Below, one piece after another: positions 22,598 to 23,189 of a stretch of 23,189 nt of DNA (positions are counted from its first letter, which is position 1; every line of letters begins with the position of its first letter). The translations under genes and the position numbers were made by a program. A model generated the notes under the pieces. That model was not told the DNA's origin. It worked only from the letters and a program-made list of their open reading frames with translations, and did no database searches. This DNA is from CALXZG01 sp034184445. Lineage in GTDB: Bacteria > Pseudomonadota > Alphaproteobacteria > CAAHEQ01 > UBA3637. Where the stretch lies: positions 1-23,189 of the forward strand of contig JAXFZX010000069.1 in assembly GCA_034184445.1 (NCBI GenBank), written 5' to 3'.

Positions 22598-22876
22598 ATG
22601 GAACCAACAACTTTAATCGGCGCAATGTCTGTTTTAGCGGCCGGAATCTGTGTCGCCATCGGCGGTATCGGATCGGCTTTGGGGGAAGGAAATGTGGCAG
22701 CAAATGCTTTGCGTGCTATGGCGCAACAACCCGATGAAGCCGGCAACATTACCAAAACGATGTATGCTGCCATGGCCGTTGTAGAATCAACTGCCATTTA
22801 CGCTTTGTTCATTACCATGATGATTTTGTATTTTAATCCGTTTTGGAACTATGCCGTAGAAACTGCCGCGAAATAA
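22598..22876 (+). CDS. atpE: N-ATPase c subunit, rotor-ring proteolipid
   Basis: 92-residue hairpin of two membrane helices forming the ion-carrying ring. Helix 1 contains GIGSALGEGN (Glu30), helix 2 contains VVESTAIYAL (Glu63, Ser64, Thr65, Tyr68); the loop between has ANALRAMAQQPDE. This is the two-carboxylate pattern of N-type c subunits. The ESTxxY set also corresponds to sodium ligands in Na-ATPases, but the Burkholderia pseudomallei N-ATPase with a similar motif was reported as proton-coupled, so the ion is undecided. AAGGAG precedes ATG 22598; the frame extends further upstream into atpB, which is not the true start. Confidence 0.93.
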   Translation: MEPTTLIGAMSVLAAGICVAIGGIGSALGEGNVAANALRAMAQQPDEAGNITKTMYAAMAVVESTAIYALFITMMILYFNPFWNYAVETAAK

Positions 22877-22888
22877 AAGGAGTCCGCC

Positions 22889-23189
22889 ATGGGATTTAGT
22901 TGGGTCACTTTCTTTGCCCAAATTATCAACTTATTCTTGTTGGTATGGCTGTTAAAACGCTATCTGTATCACCCGATTTTATCGGCCATAGAAAAGCGTC
23001 AAGCCTATATTGAGGACAAGGTCCGCAAGGCCGATGAAGCCGTCAAGTCTGCCCAAAAGCAAGAAGAAAAATTAAATCGGGCGGTGCAGCAATGGGAAAA
23101 GGACAAACAAAAACGTTTAGATGCCTTGGATGTCGAGTTAGATACCTATCGGCTGGAACAAAAAACAGCCATTGATACAGGGGCAGCCG
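22889..23189 (+). CDS. atpF: N-ATPase b subunit, 3' end beyond the window
   Basis: Peripheral-stalk subunit. Only the first 100 residues are present. An N-terminal membrane helix (SWVTFFAQIINLFLLVWLLK) is followed by the motif YLYHPILSAIEKR and a long charged helix, exactly the b-subunit pattern. AAAGGAG precedes ATG 22889 by about 8 bases. By N-ATPase operon order atpA and atpG would be expected to follow. Confidence 0.9.
   Translation, partial: MGFSWVTFFAQIINLFLLVWLLKRYLYHPILSAIEKRQAYIEDKVRKADEAVKSAQKQEEKLNRAVQQWEKDKQKRLDALDVELDTYRLEQKTAIDTGAA

Noticed and set aside
1..23189. CRISPR arrays, tRNA or rRNA genes, insertion sequences.
   Set aside because: I saw no spaced direct repeats, cloverleaf-like sequence or transposase in the gaps, all of which are under 300 bases.

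Overview
The window reads as a stretch of a Gram-negative, moderately AT-rich bacterial chromosome, most likely an alphaproteobacterium. Evidence for Gram-negative: an arabinose-5-phosphate isomerase (Kdo/LPS synthesis), an OmpA-type lipoprotein and an SH3_4-type secreted protein of a kind common in Alphaproteobacteria. No rRNA, tRNA, integrase, transposase or CRISPR array is visible, so I do not name a genus. The genes are tightly packed; no gap exceeds 300 bases.

Layout. (1) Positions 1-1392 (+): the 3' part of a phage-type tail fibre gene and a small companion gene, the edge of a prophage or tail-derived island. (2) 1436-6262 (-): kdsD, and an apparent operon Sel1-repeat membrane protein > pepN > TPR protein. 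(3) 6335-8876 (+): an overlapping pair that I read as murL-murD2, the alternative route for putting D-glutamate into peptidoglycan. The promoters of regions 2 and 3 overlap face to face. (4) 8873-10867 (-): an exported coiled-coil protein of unknown function, then a dUTPase-fold protein with a degenerate active site overlapping an exported SH3 protein. (5) 11090-14028 (+): a very AT-rich surface-polysaccharide module with its own promoter and terminator. It holds a Stealth-GT8 fusion glycosyltransferase/phosphotransferase and a membrane acyltransferase that is out of frame because of a 13-base poly-C tract. (6) 14150-15551 (+): an OmpA-family lipoprotein and an unrecognised 284-residue protein. 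(7) 15645-17404 (-): accB-accC of fatty-acid synthesis. (8) 17543-23189 (+): tyrS, an unknown three-helix membrane protein, then atpD-C-Q-R-B-E-F. This is the order of the laterally mobile N-type rotary ATPase, and it is cut by the window end inside atpF.

The most striking observations are two. First, the poly-C tract 11 bases into the acyltransferase reading frame: losing one C or gaining two restores a full-length acyltransferase-3 protein including its R-x10-H motif, which is the signature of a phase-variable surface-modification switch. Second, the N-ATPase operon carries an a-subunit with an extra membrane-spanning N-terminal region of about 95 residues that cannot be explained by start choice, and an extra small membrane protein gene immediately upstream.
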